A stretch of 64,000 nt of DNA. It comes from Synaphobranchus kaupii (taxonomy: Eukaryota > Chordata > Actinopteri > Anguilliformes > Synaphobranchidae). Shown here one piece after another: positions 60,866 through 64,000 of this stretch. The stretch's first letter is position 1. Each line of letters opens with the position of its first letter. Made by a program: the position numbers and the translations under genes. Location of the stretch: contig CM056377.1 in NCBI GenBank assembly GCA_029718625.1, positions 106,094,585 to 106,158,584 of the forward strand. Reading direction: 5' to 3'. The notes under the pieces were generated by a model. It was not told the DNA's origin. It searched no databases and was given only the letters and a program-made list of their open reading frames with translations.

Positions 60866-62511
60866 ATTCTTACCTTAATCTGCTTTCCTTCATCATAATG
60901 ATGAAACTCCTGAAGAGATTAACACATAATGTAAAAACATTGTTGTCCTAATTAGGTGCCAATCAGTGCAATTCATAGTGTGGCTTAATAAATTGACTAG
61001 GGGACTTCTGTATTTCATCAATGATTATGTTTAAACTGTACATAATGGATGAAAAGAATGAGACAGAAATGAATTGACATAATTAGCTTGTCTAAATTAC
61101 CTAATATATACAGTTGGAAAATAAATTGACAGAATCTGTTCTACTTTGTGGCAAGAGAATACTTTTTTGTATCCAGCATTTAAATTCTGAAAATGTATTT
61201 AAAATCTTCCAGGTACACACTGATTTACCTCTAGGGACTTTTGTTCTTATTCAATTGCACATTTGAACAACAGACTGTATGCAAACAGTGATTCATCTCC
61301 ATCAACATGATAGCTGATTCCAAAAAAAACAAATACATAAAAAATAAAATAAAATCATAAATTAACTGCACAGGATAACTTATGCACACTAAAATAGGAT
61401 ACCTTCAATCTTACAATTACCTGCCAAACATTAAAACAATTAAAACTAATTAATAGATTTAGTGGCAGTGAGAACTGCTAAATTGTCCTATGTAAAATGG
61501 AGAGAGGGAGTGTCAAGCCATCATTATGTAGGAAAATCTGTGGCTCCACAGGAGTGTAGTAGATATATAGTACAAGTGGAACTGGCTTGGTTCCAGGAAA
61601 CAACACATTTTAAGTTTGTGTTTCTCTCTGTATTAGTATTCAGACAATTCAGAATAATGCAATACACCACTTACGGTTTCCTTTTGAACTCAAGGACTTT
61701 CAGCGGTAGCATCATTTCTGCAATTCCAAAGGTAATCCAAAGTGACATCACGTAAGGTTGAGTTACTAAAAGGCAAGTCAAAATTAATTTTTATGGTGGG
61801 GAACTATGTTATTCAAGAAAAGCATGTTTATTTTAAAAAACACATTATTCAATCTTGAAAAAAATAGAAAAATAAAAGAAATGTGTGCTGCATTCTGAAG
61901 ATGTAGGTGTATCTATCATGACATTCAATTCAGTTTCAAGTTGAGGTGTCTGATTCACAAAACATCCAAAAATAGGATGGTATCTCTAGCCACCCAAAAT
62001 AACAACAACAATGTTACTTGATGAGCTGATTTCAAGTTGGACACTTTTTGGATTTGACTTGTAAACAAAATAACAAAATAAGCACATCAGGTGAAAGCTG
62101 GAGTGGAATGCTACAGGCTACATCTGTATGAGTTAGCTAAATAGCTACTTCATCGCAGATTAGCCTACCAATTTACAGTTTAACTGACTGTGCAAAATGT
62201 AAAGGTCACACATCGCTACCACCATATTAATCTTACACTTATTCCATATTACTGTCATGGGCTATCTACCTCGCTAATTAATTGTTTATTAATTTAGCTG
62301 GCTATTCAATAGCTCCTAACTGTGGCCATTGGTTAGCAAGCTAGCTGACTAACAATAACACGTGTTATAACTATGAGGTATAATAGAGTTGTGTAACTAG
62401 AGAGTCACTTAACTAATGCTGTTTATATGTGGTTAGCTGTCCATTATCAAACTAGCAATGATATAGCAATGTACAGCCAGGAGATGATAGTAAGAAACAC
62501 TGAATTTGGAT
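60866..62511. other. Intron sequence, no feature recognised
   Basis: AT-rich and unassigned; repeated GCTAGCT and TTAGCTA words at about 62150-62450. Confidence 0.4.
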
Positions 62512-62749
62512 TATTACATTACAGGCATTTAGCAGACGCTCTTATCCAGAGCGACTTACACAACTTTTTTAAAAATTTTTATTATTTTTATTATTACATT
62601 TATCCATTCATACAGCTGGATATATACTGAAGCAAGTCAGGTTAAGTACCTTGTTTAAGGGAACAACGGCAGTGTCCTACCTGGGAATCGAACCTACAAC
62701 CTTTCGGTTACAAGCCCAGTTCCTTAACCATTACACTACACTGCCGCCC
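62512..62749 (-). repeat. tRNA-derived SINE common in fishes
   Basis: The minus strand starts GGGCGGCAGTGTAGTGTAAT, with an A-box-like TAGTGTAATGG and a perfect B-box GGTTCGATTCC about 40 bases on, so an internal RNA polymerase III promoter. The body contains GGTACTTAACCTGACTTGC and ends with AAGTCGCTCTGGATAAGAGC then GTCTGCTAAATGCC, a phrase I recognise from repeats spread through many fish genomes. About 238 bp. A short A/T-rich inner tract (62567-62600) is probably slippage. Confidence 0.82.
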
Positions 62750-64000
62750 TAATATATATAATGTGTTGGGGGGATTAAATATTCCAAGCAGTGTTAGAAC
62801 AAGTGCGTTTTGTTGTGCTATGACATTTTCAAAATAATAGACTGAAATGTGACCAAAATCTGACAATTAATTTAAGGTATGTAATGAGAATTACTCTCCT
62901 GTTGTGGCAGCTATTTTTTACAAATAAGGACTTATAAAATGGGACGGAATTTGTTAATGGTAAACATGGTTTAGATATCTCTTGGAGCTTAGTCCTTTAA
63001 TAAGATTATGGCCAATATGGGTGTAATTATGTTTACAATTATGGGTTACAACAATGTTGTGAGCTGGCCTTTACAGTAATAATAGATTTGATGTTGATGC
63101 AAAATGTTTCAAGCAATTTCATCCACCCTTGAAACTTATTATACTTAGTTTTGGAATTCAGATGAGATCTGTGAGTACACATTATAAAAAGTTTGCCTTG
63201 CCTCATACAAGCATAACAGAGTGCATTGTAAATGGAACACTTCACAGTTACAGTATGTATGTTGTCAACAAAAAAAAATGTTCTTGAAAGTATCACAGTC
63301 CTATAGTTCTGATTCCCAAAAGAAAAAAAGAACAGTGCAGCAAATTAAAATGGAGAAATTACATGGAAGAGAAAGCAGATTCAGCGAGAGGTAACTGAAA
63401 GTGTTAGTACAGGCTGCGTTATTGTGTAAGCCTGTATGATATGGACAGAACACCTCACCTGGCAAACATAATTAAGTGAGAAACTCAATCTCACAGAAAA
63501 TGAGAATGCTTTGAGACAATGTAATTATCAACAGGGGATCAAAAATACAAAAGGCATGTTAAAGAAGAACTTTCATTCAGTGCTTTGAACGCATCCAAAC
63601 AGACAAGGGCCCACCTGAGGAGCAGTAACTGTCAGAGCTAGAGTAACAAGTGTGGCATTCACTGCAGGCAGAACAGGTACTGTGAGGGGATGGTATAGGC
63701 ACAGAAGATTATATTTAATAATTTGTTCAGTACTCTGGAAAGGCAAACCTGTTGTCAAAAATATCCTTCATTCTTCTCATGATTTGTTTGTCATTCCTGT
63801 CAACTGCTTGCAGACATAGACAGAGGCCTGACTTCCCGCCATTTTCAACTTTATGTAGACTGACTCAGCAGCTTTCCCCCCTTTTTTGTCTCTATTCTTT
63901 TCTCATAAATGGCACTGTGAAGTTAGTTTGGACCTTAATTTTGGCAGAAAATAAACCTTATTCACAATATTCTCAGTCTTGCAAGAACATGTTCAAAATT
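62750..64000. other. End of window, no feature recognised
   Basis: AT-rich intron sequence without recognisable elements or exons. Confidence 0.4.

Overview
The window is vertebrate nuclear DNA, most likely from a ray-finned fish. The evidence is one protein-coding exon that I recognise, a very low density of coding sequence, and a dense set of fish-type DNA transposons: Tc1/mariner with TA target duplications, hAT with an 8-bp duplication, PIF/Harbinger, a Kolobok-like THAP element, solo LTRs, LINE tails and tRNA-derived SINEs. I cannot name the species.

The only host gene I can support is the first coding exon of negr1 (IgLON family), positions 2267-2442 on the + strand. It encodes the signal peptide and the start of the first Ig domain and stops at a splice donor, AG|GT, in phase 2. 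About 2.2 kb of upstream sequence precedes it. The remaining 61.5 kb holds no further negr1 exon that I can find and reads as part of a very long intron 1.

Layout: 1-2266 is upstream and 5' UTR-like sequence with one Tc1-type foldback MITE (550-1402). 2443-5567 is quiet intron with a hairpin near 4.5 kb. 5568-7097 is a young Tc1 element with a single frameshift. 9169-11206 is a MITE carrying a nested Harbinger element. 11637-13381 is a Kolobok-like element with a THAP zinc finger. 19945-21573, 39129-40024 and 55324-56837 are three defective Sleeping Beauty-like Tc1 copies. 27451-29227 is a hAT element with a duplicated end. 30009-31469 is a 22-bp minisatellite fused to a decayed Tc1. 34.8-35.5 and 57.2-57.9 kb are solo LTRs. 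38.0-38.8 and 41.3-42.4 kb are MITEs. 46.9-49.4 kb is an older repeat marked by a recurring GTCACAACCGAAAC motif and split by another Tc1. 52.0-52.3 kb is a G-rich minisatellite. 58.9-62.7 kb holds LINE and SINE fragments.

There is no operon or multi-gene system here. The biology is one neuronal adhesion gene whose first intron has been enlarged by nested transposon insertions. No transposase looks intact: each has a frameshift, a nonsense codon or a lost catalytic residue. All family assignments come from reading motifs by eye; no database search was run.
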